DNA of 6,482 nt from NBML01 sp029939535 (lineage in GTDB: Bacteria; Desulfobacterota; Desulfobacteria; Desulfobacterales; Desulfobacteraceae). Where the stretch lies: the NCBI GenBank assembly GCA_029939535.1, contig JAOZST010000202.1, positions 1 through 6,482 of the forward strand. Direction: 5' to 3'. The notes beneath the pieces are model-generated. The model was given only the letters and a program-made list of their open reading frames with translations, made no database searches and was not told the DNA's origin. A program made the translations under genes and the position numbers. Each line of letters begins with the position of its first letter. The first letter of the stretch is position 1. This document shows, in pieces, positions 1-6,379 of this stretch.

Positions 1-33
1 TTGTTCGTAGGGATTTTTCATCATTTTTCTCAT
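1..33 (-). CDS. Possible 5' end of a divergent leftward gene (partial, unidentified)
   Basis: On the minus strand an ATG at 33 opens eleven codons (MRKMMKNPYEQ) without a stop before the window edge. An AGGGA at 42-38 lies about four bases upstream of that ATG, so a real start is plausible. Further in-frame ATGs at 24 and 21 could also serve. The product cannot be identified from eleven residues. The KNPYEQ string would suit several families, a J-domain start among them, but that is only a guess. The head-to-head arrangement with prmA makes 34-105 a shared control region. Confidence 0.35.
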   Translation of the reverse strand, partial: MRKMMKNPYEQ

Positions 34-44
34 ATTTTCCCTGG

Positions 45-71
45 CACACAAAATACTTGTCACACAAAATA
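45..71. repeat. 11-bp direct repeat in the divergent control region
   Basis: CACACAAAATA occurs at 45-55 and exactly again at 61-71, 16 bp start to start. It lies between the possible leftward gene and the prmA promoter. A pair of ATCCAG motifs follows shortly after. It may be a tandem protein-binding site or chance in AT-rich DNA. Confidence 0.45.
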
Positions 72-105
72 AATATCCAGAACAATCCAGACCTTTATAT
101 TCCAT

Positions 106-134
106 TTGACAATATTGCAAATAAGAAAAATAAT
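106..134 (+). promoter_or_regulatory. Sigma-70-type promoter of prmA
   Basis: A perfect -35 box TTGACA at 106-111 is followed after 17 bp by AATAAT at 129-134, which matches five of six bases of the -10 consensus. Transcription would begin near 141, leaving a leader of about 30 nt before the ATG at 172. The frame of prmA is also open upstream to a TTG at 106, but that TTG is the first codon of the -35 box itself. This argues against translation starting there. Confidence 0.6.
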
Positions 135-171
135 ACTTTTTAATAAAAAATTCAAGAAAGACTTACTATCC

Positions 172-1086
172 ATGAAATTTAGAAAAATTACTATGGAATT
201 TACAACGGAAAATATCGTTCTGGCTGAAGAACTGATCTGCGATATTTTTTTTTCTTTTAACCTCAAGGGAGTGGTCTGTAATATTCCCCTGGAAGAACCA
301 GATGAAGGATTTGGCACCCACACTCTGCCCCTGTTGGAAAAGAACTCCATTGTGGGCTACCTTCCCGACATTGACTCCTCAGATATCATTATTGAAAAAA
401 TTCTGCATCGCTCAAAAACATTGACTGATTTTAATATCCAGACAAAAACAGGAATCGATATTGTTGATGAAAAGGACTGGGCCGACGCATGGAAAACCTA
501 TTTCAATGTCACCCGCATAACTGACCAGATTGTTATCAAACCAGCCTGGAAAGAACATATCCAGGACCCTGGTGATATAATTATCCATCTGGACCCTGGA
601 ATGGCATTTGGTACGGGCACCCATCCCAGCACGGCCATGTGCATACAGATGATCGAACAATTCCTTATTCCAGGGTCTAATTTCCTGGATGTGGGGACAG
701 GATCTGGTATTCTCATGATTGCCGCAGCCAAATTAGGGGCACAGAAGATGACAGGCATTGATACTGACGAGCTGGCCATCCGGATCAGCCGTGAAAACCT
801 CGACAAAAACCAGGTGGATCCCCACAAATATGAACTGGCCTGTACCACCCTGGACCAGACCCTTGAAAAGCCCCATGATATTATTGTGGCCAATATTATA
901 GCCCAGGTCATTGTAGAGATCATGGGGGATATTCACAAGAGGTTGGCAAAAAATGGAATTGCCATACTTTCCGGCATTATCCAGGAACGAAAACCTGATA
1001 TCCTTTCAGCCCTCAAGGCAAACCATCTTAAAACCATCCATGAAATAAATGATGGAGAATGGGTTGCCCTGGCTGTCAGGCAATAA
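172..1086 (+). CDS. prmA: Ribosomal protein L11 methyltransferase PrmA
   Basis: A SAM-dependent class I methyltransferase of 304 residues (E. coli PrmA is 293) that in characterised members methylates ribosomal protein L11 in the cytoplasm. The N-terminal substrate-recognition domain covers about residues 1-90. The family signature EKDWADAWKTYF is at about 100-111, and LDPGMAFGTGTHPST at 140-154. SAM motif I is LDVGTGSG at 172-179, the acidic strand-2 motif is GIDTDE at 195-200, and VANI at 239-242 is the motif IV position. DGEWVAL near the C-terminus is also typical. I chose the ATG at 172 because MKFRKITMEF aligns with the usual PrmA start and because the longer reading frame begins inside the promoter. 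The ribosome-binding site is weak (AAGAAAG at 154-160). The gene appears to be a single transcription unit, followed by a terminator shared with the convergent regulator. A run of nine T at 245-253 stays in frame. Identification is secure from the motifs. Confidence 0.96.
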   Translation: MKFRKITMEFTTENIVLAEELICDIFFSFNLKGVVCNIPLEEPDEGFGTHTLPLLEKNSIVGYLPDIDSSDIIIEKILHRSKTLTDFNIQTKTGIDIVDEKDWADAWKTYFNVTRITDQIVIKPAWKEHIQDPGDIIIHLDPGMAFGTGTHPSTAMCIQMIEQFLIPGSNFLDVGTGSGILMIAAAKLGAQKMTGIDTDELAIRISRENLDKNQVDPHKYELACTTLDQTLEKPHDIIVANIIAQVIVEIMGDIHKRLAKNGIAILSGIIQERKPDILSALKANHLKTIHEINDGEWVALAVRQ

Positions 1087-1120
1087 GCCCAAAGGGAGAA
1101 TGAAACCTGAAAACAAGAAC

Positions 1121-1151
1121 AAACCCTGGGATTTACTGAGGGTTTCTTTTT
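1121..1151. terminator. Intrinsic-terminator-like hairpin between convergent genes
   Basis: AAACCCT (1121-1127) pairs with AGGGTTT (1139-1145) around an 11-nt loop. A C followed by five T (1147-1151) comes next on the plus strand, the expected form for ending the prmA transcript. The right arm lies in the last codons of the leftward regulator, and its TAA stop (1133-1135) lies in the loop. On the minus strand the hairpin is followed by TGTTCTTGTTTTC, a poorer T-tract, so it may work in both directions but better for prmA. Confidence 0.6.
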
Positions 1152-2668
1152 ATGCTCAATTTCCGCATCCTTGAGGCAAAAGTAGACCGGTTAATGCCCG
1201 AGGCATTGGCAGCCCAGGTGATATTCCAATTGTGTTTTTTCAACAAAGCCTTTACATAGGCCTTTTCCAGCCCCGGCCAGGTCATGGAAGTGAGATCCAG
1301 CATAAATTTATTGTTCAATTGAGTTCCCGGATCAGATGGGAGGGACAATGTATTGTTATTCTGAATATCTGAATTCTGTTCAAGGATATGGGGTGGGATA
1401 TTATTGGCTTGAATAAAATTCTCAGGTGAGGTCACTATTAAATACCGGATCAGGTTTTCAAGCTCCCGGATATTTCCCGGCCAGTTATATGCCACCAGAT
1501 GCTGCATGGCACTGGGCACCATTTTTTTTTCTTCTATATTGGCTTTAAGGGATTCTGTTTCAAGAAAATGTTTGATCAGCAAAGGGATATCTTCCCGGCG
1601 TTCCCGTAAAGGCGGCAGGTGAACAGGCAAAACAGACAGTCGATAATATAAATCCTGGCGGAAACTGTTCTCTGCAATCATTTTCTTTATATTTTTATTG
1701 GTGGCTGCCACTATTCTGACATCAACATTCTTTACCCTTGTTTCTCCCAGGGGTTTGATTTCGTTTTTTTGAAGCACCCTTAGCAATCCTCCCTGGGTGC
1801 TCATGGGCATATCTCCGATTTCATCCAGAAACACAGTCCCACCGTCAGCAGATTCAAAAAGGCCGGCCTTGTCCCGGGTGGCACCGGTAAATGCTCCTTT
1901 TTTATATCCAAACAATTCACTTTCCAAAAGAGTTTCAGGGATAGCAGAGCAATTCTGTACCAGAAATAGTTTGTTTTTGCGTGGGCTTTGTTTATGAATC
2001 CTTTCAGCAACCAGCTCCTTTCCCGTTCCACTTTCACCAGTTATCAACACATGAAAATCTGTGCCTGCATAGCTTTTGACAAGCTCCAGACTTTTCCGAA
2101 ACCCGGTGCTCTGGCCGATAATAGGATTTTCTTTTTTAATCCGGGAAAGGGCAGATTTCAGATGAAGGGCCTTCTTTTTTTCCATGGAAAACAAAATGGC
2201 ATTGCTCATAGCAATGGAACAGATATCCACCAGGTTCTGTAAAGGCTCCAAATATTCCTTGTCCAGATTCAATCGATTTTTACCCGGGGCAGTGTCAATG
2301 ATCTGAACGGCTCCGTAGACCTCCTCTCCCCTGAAAAACAATGGGAAACAAAGGATCTGACTGCTCTTAACCGCAAATTTATCTTCAACCTCCCTGTAAT
2401 GGCGAAGGTCACTGCTGGTCTCGGCAATTGTCATTTTCTTGTTCTCAATCACCCATCCCACAATGCTGGGGCGGGTGCTCTCCAACGCAACCCCCCTGAT
2501 ATTTTCACTTTCAGCACCAGCAGCTTCTACACAGACATAAACATCCTTTTTCTTGATCCATATGGATCCCCTTTTCACATTCTGTATCTTTATAAGGGAA
2601 TTTAAAAATTTTTTCTGGAGCTCTTCCGGATCAAGCTCCTTAAACAATTCAAAATCAAGACTGGCCAT
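1133..2668 (-). CDS. Sigma-54-dependent transcriptional activator (GAF - AAA+ - Fis-type HTH)
   Basis: A bacterial enhancer-binding protein of 511 residues that would drive open-complex formation by sigma-54 RNA polymerase using ATP. A GAF-type sensory domain spans about residues 15-160 (GWVIENKKMTIAETSSD and GAVQIID are GAF-like). A helical linker to about 182 leads to the AAA+ domain, about 183-405. That domain has Walker A GESGTGKE (211-218), the sigma-54 contact loop GAFTGA (258-263), Walker B GGTVFLDEIGD (276-286), sensor I VAATN (320-324), the FRQDLYYRL arginine-finger region (336-344) and sensor II WPGNIRELEN (396-405). A polar Asn/Ser-rich linker (about 431-453) precedes a Fis-type helix-turn-helix (about 465-508, core SGINRSTFASRMRKL). 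All catalytic motifs are intact. There is no receiver domain, so control is probably by a ligand or redox signal at the GAF domain, or by a partner elsewhere. The ATG at 2668 has a strong Shine-Dalgarno (GGGGAGGGG, 2682-2674). Its target cannot be read from the context. Confidence 0.93.
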   Translation of the reverse strand: MASLDFELFKELDPEELQKKFLNSLIKIQNVKRGSIWIKKKDVYVCVEAAGAESENIRGVALESTRPSIVGWVIENKKMTIAETSSDLRHYREVEDKFAVKSSQILCFPLFFRGEEVYGAVQIIDTAPGKNRLNLDKEYLEPLQNLVDICSIAMSNAILFSMEKKKALHLKSALSRIKKENPIIGQSTGFRKSLELVKSYAGTDFHVLITGESGTGKELVAERIHKQSPRKNKLFLVQNCSAIPETLLESELFGYKKGAFTGATRDKAGLFESADGGTVFLDEIGDMPMSTQGGLLRVLQKNEIKPLGETRVKNVDVRIVAATNKNIKKMIAENSFRQDLYYRLSVLPVHLPPLRERREDIPLLIKHFLETESLKANIEEKKMVPSAMQHLVAYNWPGNIRELENLIRYLIVTSPENFIQANNIPPHILEQNSDIQNNNTLSLPSDPGTQLNNKFMLDLTSMTWPGLEKAYVKALLKKHNWNITWAANASGINRSTFASRMRKLSIKRNPQ

Positions 2669-2686
2669 TCACACCCCTCCCCACTT

Positions 2687-2706
2687 AATAATGAAATATC
2701 ATTATT
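2687..2706. promoter_or_regulatory. Perfect 8-bp-arm inverted repeat just upstream of the regulator's RBS
   Basis: AATAATGA (2687-2694) and TCATTATT (2699-2706) are exact inverted copies around a 4-bp AATA centre. The repeat begins four bases upstream of the Shine-Dalgarno of the sigma-54 activator. In DNA it could be an operator, for example for autoregulation. In RNA it would be a weak AT hairpin next to the ribosome-binding site. AT-richness raises the chance of coincidence, but a perfect 8+8 match with a short centre is still notable. Confidence 0.45.
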
Positions 2707-2764
2707 TTGATTAAATAAAATATCCGCATGTCAAATAAGGCTATTCTATATAATTTACATCCTG

Positions 2765-2793
2765 ATTAAATTAAATATATCTAATAATTTCAA
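2765..2793 (-). promoter_or_regulatory. Possible sigma-70-type promoter of the sigma-54 activator
   Basis: On the minus strand TTGAAA (2793-2788) and TTTAAT (2770-2765) each match five of six consensus bases, with a 17-bp spacer. The start would fall near 2758, giving a leader of about 90 nt that includes the palindrome at 2687-2706. A perfect TTGACA also lies at 2734-2729 but has no convincing -10 box. The surrounding sequence is about 80% A+T, so such matches arise easily by chance. Confidence 0.25.
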
Positions 2794-2819
2794 TAAGATC
2801 AATTCTTATCTTCGAATAC

Positions 2820-2835
2820 TGGCATAAAAAATGAA
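2820..2835 (+). promoter_or_regulatory. Degenerate sigma-54 (-24/-12) promoter-like element
   Basis: TGGCATA at 2820-2826 fits the -24 half of the sigma-54 consensus (TGGCAYR). After the correct four-base gap, ATGAA at 2831-2835 stands where TTGCW is expected. The -24 GG is present, but the essential -12 GC reads GA, so the site is probably inactive if it is a site at all. It points at the PilZ-like remnant and lies opposite the divergent sigma-54 activator. Confidence 0.2.
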
Positions 2836-2842
2836 TTAATGA

Positions 2843-3085
2843 AGTTTAAATAAAATTTTATGGGCTGGTTTCAATAACAATCAGGAGTATATCATTGAAC
2901 AAAAAATCCTGCCCGGAGTCAGCCTGAAGATTGAATTTGTCCTGGACGATGCCAAACAATCCCTAGTTAGAAAAGAAGTCCGGGTCCTGGCCAGGGACGG
3001 CAGGTATTTGACTGCTGAATTCATTTCAAAGGAGCATTATGATAATCTGGGTCCCTATCTGTTTTTTAACAAATTATATGTTTAA
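2843..3085 (+). pseudogene. 5'-truncated PilZ-domain-like remnant
   Basis: A frame open from 2843 (just after a TGA) to TAA at 3083-3085 carries no ATG, GTG or TTG start near its beginning. The readable protein resembles the C-terminal half of a PilZ c-di-GMP-binding domain: GVSLKIEFVLDD, then VRVLARDGRYLTAEF, then YDNLGPYLFFNKLYV at the end. The N-terminal half, which holds the RxxxR and D/NxSxxG ligand motifs, is not found in any upstream frame. Base composition changes sharply, from about 20% GC over 2701-2820 to 57% over 2941-3000, as expected where old coding sequence abuts non-coding DNA. An AGGAG at 2883-2887 lies six bases before an ATT at 2894, a rare but possible start that would give 63 residues. 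I favour a decayed gene. The family assignment rests on pattern alone. Confidence 0.55.
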
Positions 3086-3096
3086 TGGCATTTTTT

Positions 3097-5550
3097 TCAC
3101 ATCAAAGAATAGGGGTCCACATCAATGGCAATTGCAACCTGTTTCATTGATTTGATATCAGGATGTTCTTTCATGGATTTGACGAGATGACTGATGTTGG
3201 AAAAAGAAAGACTTTTAATCAGAATCTGCCATCGGAACCGGGAAGAGATCCTGTGGATGGCCGCCTCAATGGGACCAAGAATATCCACCCGCTTTTCTGC
3301 TTCAGACGATTCTCCAAGCAGACTGTGCAGAAGTCTGGCAACCAATTCAGCGTGAATGGCAACTTTTTTTTCATCTTTGCCTGAAATCTTCAATTGAATC
3401 ATCCTGGTAAATGGCGGATACATCAATGCCTTTCTAAAAGGAGCTTCGTGATTAAAAAACTCAATATAGTCCTGGCGCCTGGATGCCTCAATGGTAAAAT
3501 GCTCTGGATTATAGGTCTGCATGATAACCCTACCAGGTTCCCTTCCCCTGCCGGCCCTGCCAGCCACCTGTGCCAGCAGCTGAAAAGTCCGTTCCCCTGC
3601 CCTGAAATCCGGCAGGCTCAGGGTGAGATCTGCACATATCACTCCCACCAGGGTTATGAAAGGAAAATCATGGCCCTTGGCCAGCATCTGGGTCCCCACG
3701 ATTATATCCACGGTCCTGTTCCGGATACTTTTTAACAGTTTCAGCACGCTTCCTTTTTTGGCAGTAGTATCCTGATCCATCCTTGCCAGTCTGGCATCGG
3801 GGAACATGGTCTTGAGCATGGTTTCTATTTTTTCAGTACCAAAACCGAAATTATTAATCTTACCTGACTTACATTCAGGGCAGATGATATTTCCAGGCAG
3901 AGTGTTGCCGCAGAGATGACATTTATAAAAATTTTGCCCCTTGTGAAAGGTCATTGTTATATCACAAAACCTGCAGTGCAGGGATTTTCCACAATCTTTG
4001 CACGCCGGAAAAGTGGCAAACCCCCGCCTGTTCAAAAAAATCAATGCCTGGTTACCCTTTTCAAGACAGGCCCGGATCTGGACAGCCAGTTCAGGGGTGA
4101 TAATTCTTTCAGACCCCCTGAAATCCTTATACTTTTTCAAATCCACCAGGCTGATCTGGGGAAGGGGATTCTGGTTTACCCGTTTTTCAAGGAAAAGCTG
4201 AACAAATTTATTGGCCCGTACATTTTGATAAGACTGAACCGAGGGGGTTGCAGACCCCAGGACCACGGGGCAGTCATGCATCCTGGCCCGGACAACGGCA
4301 AGATCCCTTGCATTATACCGTAAACCAGTCTCCTGTTTATAGGATGTGTCATGCTCTTCATCCACAATAATAACCCCGATATTCTCAAGGGGTGAAAATA
4401 TGGCAGATCTTGCCCCGATAACAATGCTGACCTTGCCAAGGGCAAGCTTTCTCCACTGGTCCAGGCGCTCCCCCTGGGAAAGCATGGAATGGATCACGGC
4501 AATCTTTTCCCCGAACCTGGCCCTGAACCGCCTCTCGGTCTGGGAAATCAGGGCAATTTCAGGAACCAGCACAATGGCTGTTTTCCCTGCTTCAACAGTA
4601 TCTGCAACCAGTCGCATATAGACCTCTGTTTTCCCGGACCCGGTTACCCCGGTCAAGAGATAGGGAATAAATCCTCTGGATTGATCTTTGCGCACTTTTT
4701 CAATCAAAACCTGTTGTTCATGTGTGAGTTCCGGAGGGATATCAGGTTCCACCGGGTCTCCCAGGGGATCACGGAAGACCTGACGCTGGACAACCCTGAT
4801 ATAGCCAGCCTCGGCCAAGGGTTTGACAAGTCTTCCAGCCGTGGGCACTTGGGTTCTGAGGCTGGTCAGGGAAATTTCCTGTTTTTCCCTGACAATGGAC
4901 AGAATCTGGAGGCGTTTCTGGGAAAGCCGAATATTGTTCTCTGATATTTTTTCTGATACACCGGCCTGGTGCTGGATAAATTTTTCCATTTTAATGCTGG
5001 CGGTCTCTTTTTTCAAAATAGCTGAAACCATGAGAAGATCTTTTTTTTCCATCCTGCGGACCAGGGCAGCCGCAGAAGGGTTGAGGCTGTTTTTTATCAA
5101 CTGCTTCAGCACGCAACGCTCTTTATTATTTACAAATGCGATCACTTCAGCCTCTCCAGGGGCAAGCCCTCCAGAAGAAAGGGCTTGCCGGCCTGCCTCA
5201 GTCACAAAAACACAGGAAACATCCTGTCTGTCAAGGCCTGTGGGAAGGGCGGTTTTGATCACCTCGCCCAGGGGATGAATATAATATTCAGCAACCCATA
5301 CAAAAAAGGAAACCTGGTTCCGGGGAAACAATGGATGATCATCAAGCACATCCAGAATTTTTTTTGCCTTGAAACCTCCTTCACTCTCCTGTTCCCCAAG
5401 GATATAGCCGGTTATCCTCCGCCTGCCAAAGGGTACCAATACCCTCATACCAACACTGCATTGTTCCCTTAAATGTTCAGGCACCTTATAGACAAAGGTC
5501 TGCTTTAAAGGAAGGGTCACACATACATCTATATAGTCGGTTTTAACCAT
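3097..5550 (-). CDS. priA: Primosomal protein N' / replication-restart helicase PriA
   Basis: A superfamily 2, 3'-to-5' DNA helicase that recognises stalled or repaired forks and starts reloading of the replicative helicase. It has 817 residues from the ATG at 5550, somewhat longer than E. coli PriA (732). The N-terminal 3'-DNA-end-binding domain is at about 4-105 (TLPLKQTFVYKVPE, VGMRVLVPFGRR). Walker A is TGVTGSGKTEV (K307), motif Ia VPEIALI, the DEAH-type box DEEH (397-400) and motif III GSATPS (432-437). Eight zinc-binding cysteines sit in four pairs (517/520, 526/529, 544/547, 557/560). Motif V is TQMLAKGHDFP (620-630) and motif VI QVAGRAGRG (661-669). The C-terminal domain follows and the protein ends VDPYSLM. 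The frame extends six codons further to a TTG at 5568. Neither start has a recognisable Shine-Dalgarno; the ATG fits the family better. The extra length lies mostly between about 105 and 275. It is divergent from upp and convergent with the PilZ remnant, with only 11 bp between. Confidence 0.97.
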   Translation of the reverse strand: MVKTDYIDVCVTLPLKQTFVYKVPEHLREQCSVGMRVLVPFGRRRITGYILGEQESEGGFKAKKILDVLDDHPLFPRNQVSFFVWVAEYYIHPLGEVIKTALPTGLDRQDVSCVFVTEAGRQALSSGGLAPGEAEVIAFVNNKERCVLKQLIKNSLNPSAAALVRRMEKKDLLMVSAILKKETASIKMEKFIQHQAGVSEKISENNIRLSQKRLQILSIVREKQEISLTSLRTQVPTAGRLVKPLAEAGYIRVVQRQVFRDPLGDPVEPDIPPELTHEQQVLIEKVRKDQSRGFIPYLLTGVTGSGKTEVYMRLVADTVEAGKTAIVLVPEIALISQTERRFRARFGEKIAVIHSMLSQGERLDQWRKLALGKVSIVIGARSAIFSPLENIGVIIVDEEHDTSYKQETGLRYNARDLAVVRARMHDCPVVLGSATPSVQSYQNVRANKFVQLFLEKRVNQNPLPQISLVDLKKYKDFRGSERIITPELAVQIRACLEKGNQALIFLNRRGFATFPACKDCGKSLHCRFCDITMTFHKGQNFYKCHLCGNTLPGNIICPECKSGKINNFGFGTEKIETMLKTMFPDARLARMDQDTTAKKGSVLKLLKSIRNRTVDIIVGTQMLAKGHDFPFITLVGVICADLTLSLPDFRAGERTFQLLAQVAGRAGRGREPGRVIMQTYNPEHFTIEASRRQDYIEFFNHEAPFRKALMYPPFTRMIQLKISGKDEKKVAIHAELVARLLHSLLGESSEAEKRVDILGPIEAAIHRISSRFRWQILIKSLSFSNISHLVKSMKEHPDIKSMKQVAIAIDVDPYSLM

Positions 5551-5601
5551 GGGATCTATTGTGCACAAAAAAATATTAATTTCAATATCAGACTTATTTT
5601 C

Positions 5602-5628
5602 TTGACTAAAAAAACCGGTTTTTATAAT
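5602..5628 (+). promoter_or_regulatory. Sigma-70-type promoter of upp
   Basis: TTGACT at 5602-5607 (five of six) and a perfect TATAAT at 5623-5628 are separated by 15 bp, a slightly short spacer. Transcription would start near 5635, giving a leader of about 45 nt. The spacer is occupied almost wholly by a perfect palindrome (5610-5623). The promoter lies in the 128-bp region between the divergent priA and upp starts. Confidence 0.55.
5610..5623. promoter_or_regulatory. Perfect 14-bp palindrome inside the upp promoter spacer
   Basis: AAAAACCGGTTTTT is its own reverse complement. It lies between the -35 and -10 boxes of the upp promoter, sharing one base with the -10 box. Its position would let a bound dimer block or reshape the promoter, so it is a candidate operator. 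No local gene is an obvious ligand. It could equally be an A-tract/T-tract bend. Confidence 0.4.
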
Positions 5629-5667
5629 TATGAAAAGATATATTTACGCAAAAGCAACGCAAACAAC

Positions 5668-5674
5668 AAGGAGG
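5668..5674 (+). promoter_or_regulatory. Ribosome-binding site of upp
   Basis: AAGGAGG is a near-ideal Shine-Dalgarno. It ends four bases before the ATG at 5679, which fixes that start and suggests efficient translation, in contrast to the weak sites of prmA and priA. Confidence 0.85.
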
Positions 5675-5678
5675 CAAC

Positions 5679-6305
5679 ATGGCAGTATTTGTAGAGGATC
5701 ACCCTCTCATTAAACACAAATTAGGACTCATGCGGCAAAAGGACGTTAGCACCAAAGATTTCAGAGATCTTGCATCTGAGGTGGCAAGGCTGTTAACCTA
5801 TGAAGCCACAAAAAACCTTATTACTGAAAAAAAAGTCATAGAAGGATGGGCCGGCAAGGTTGAAATTGAAGGAATCAAAGGCAAAAAAATCACCATTGTC
5901 CCGATTTTAAGGGCCGGTCTCGGCATGATGGACGGAGTCCTGGACCTGATCCCTTCAGCCAAAGTCTCTGTGGTGGGATTCTACAGAAATGAGGAAACCC
6001 TTAAACCGGTTCAATACTATGTCAAGACAGCCTCTGCCATGGAAGAAAGAATTGCCCTTATCCTGGATCCCATGCTGGCCACCGGCGGCACTTTGATTGC
6101 CACCATTGATCTGCTCAAAGAGGCTGGGTGTAAAAAAATCAAGGGTCTCTTCCTGGTGGCAGCTCCTGAAGGCATTGCCAAGGTTGAAAAAAAACACCCT
6201 GACGTGGATATTTATACGGCCAGTGTGGATGAATGTCTCAATGATATCGGATATATCCTGCCGGGTCTGGGAGATGCCGGTGATAAAATTTTTGGAACCA
6301 AATAA
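5679..6305 (+). CDS. upp: Uracil phosphoribosyltransferase
   Basis: This enzyme converts uracil and PRPP to UMP and pyrophosphate, the main uracil-salvage step, in the cytoplasm. The 208 residues match the bacterial norm (E. coli 208). The N-terminus HPLIKHKLGLMRQKDVSTKDFR is typical. ILRAGLGM lies at 76-83. The PRPP-binding loop is LDPMLATGGT at 129-138. The C-terminal uracil-binding region GYILPGLGDAGDKIFGT is at 191-207 and closes the protein as in the family. The start is set by the AAGGAGG at 5668-5674. No terminator is evident directly after the stop, and a uracil-permease-like sequence follows within 75 bp on the same strand. This points to an ancestral upp-uraA operon. All catalytic motifs are intact. 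Confidence 0.97.
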   Translation: MAVFVEDHPLIKHKLGLMRQKDVSTKDFRDLASEVARLLTYEATKNLITEKKVIEGWAGKVEIEGIKGKKITIVPILRAGLGMMDGVLDLIPSAKVSVVGFYRNEETLKPVQYYVKTASAMEERIALILDPMLATGGTLIATIDLLKEAGCKKIKGLFLVAAPEGIAKVEKKHPDVDIYTASVDECLNDIGYILPGLGDAGDKIFGTK

Positions 6306-6379
6306 CACAAATCCATTGTAAAAGGAAAACCACTTAAGATGGCAGGTAAGCGAGATCATAAAAAGAGTTTTGCCCCCTC

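Noticed and set aside
42..57. Possible sigma-54 promoter beginning with a perfect TGGCACA on the plus strand
   Set aside because: The -12 position reads ATACT instead of TTGCW, with the GC destroyed, and it would give prmA a leader of about 100 nt although a much better sigma-70 promoter lies closer.
106..171. N-terminal extension of PrmA from a TTG at 106 (22 extra residues)
   Set aside because: The TTG is the first half of a perfect -35 box whose transcript would start near 141, and the extension does not resemble PrmA N-termini.
498..923. 141-codon minus-strand frame opposite prmA
   Set aside because: It is antisense to the catalytic domain of PrmA, and its composition is that of a shadow frame with no recognisable motif.
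3086..3101. TGGCATT followed by T-run resembling a -24 element
   Set aside because: The -12 half does not match and the only downstream gene (priA) runs the opposite way.
3061..3110. Terminator for priA or the PilZ remnant in the 11-bp convergent gap
   Set aside because: There is a run of seven T (3091-3097) but no convincing inverted repeat before it on either strand.
3394..5472. Several long open frames on the plus strand opposite priA (up to about 150 codons)
   Set aside because: They lie antisense to a well-conserved helicase with all motifs intact, and their translations look like reverse-frame artefacts.
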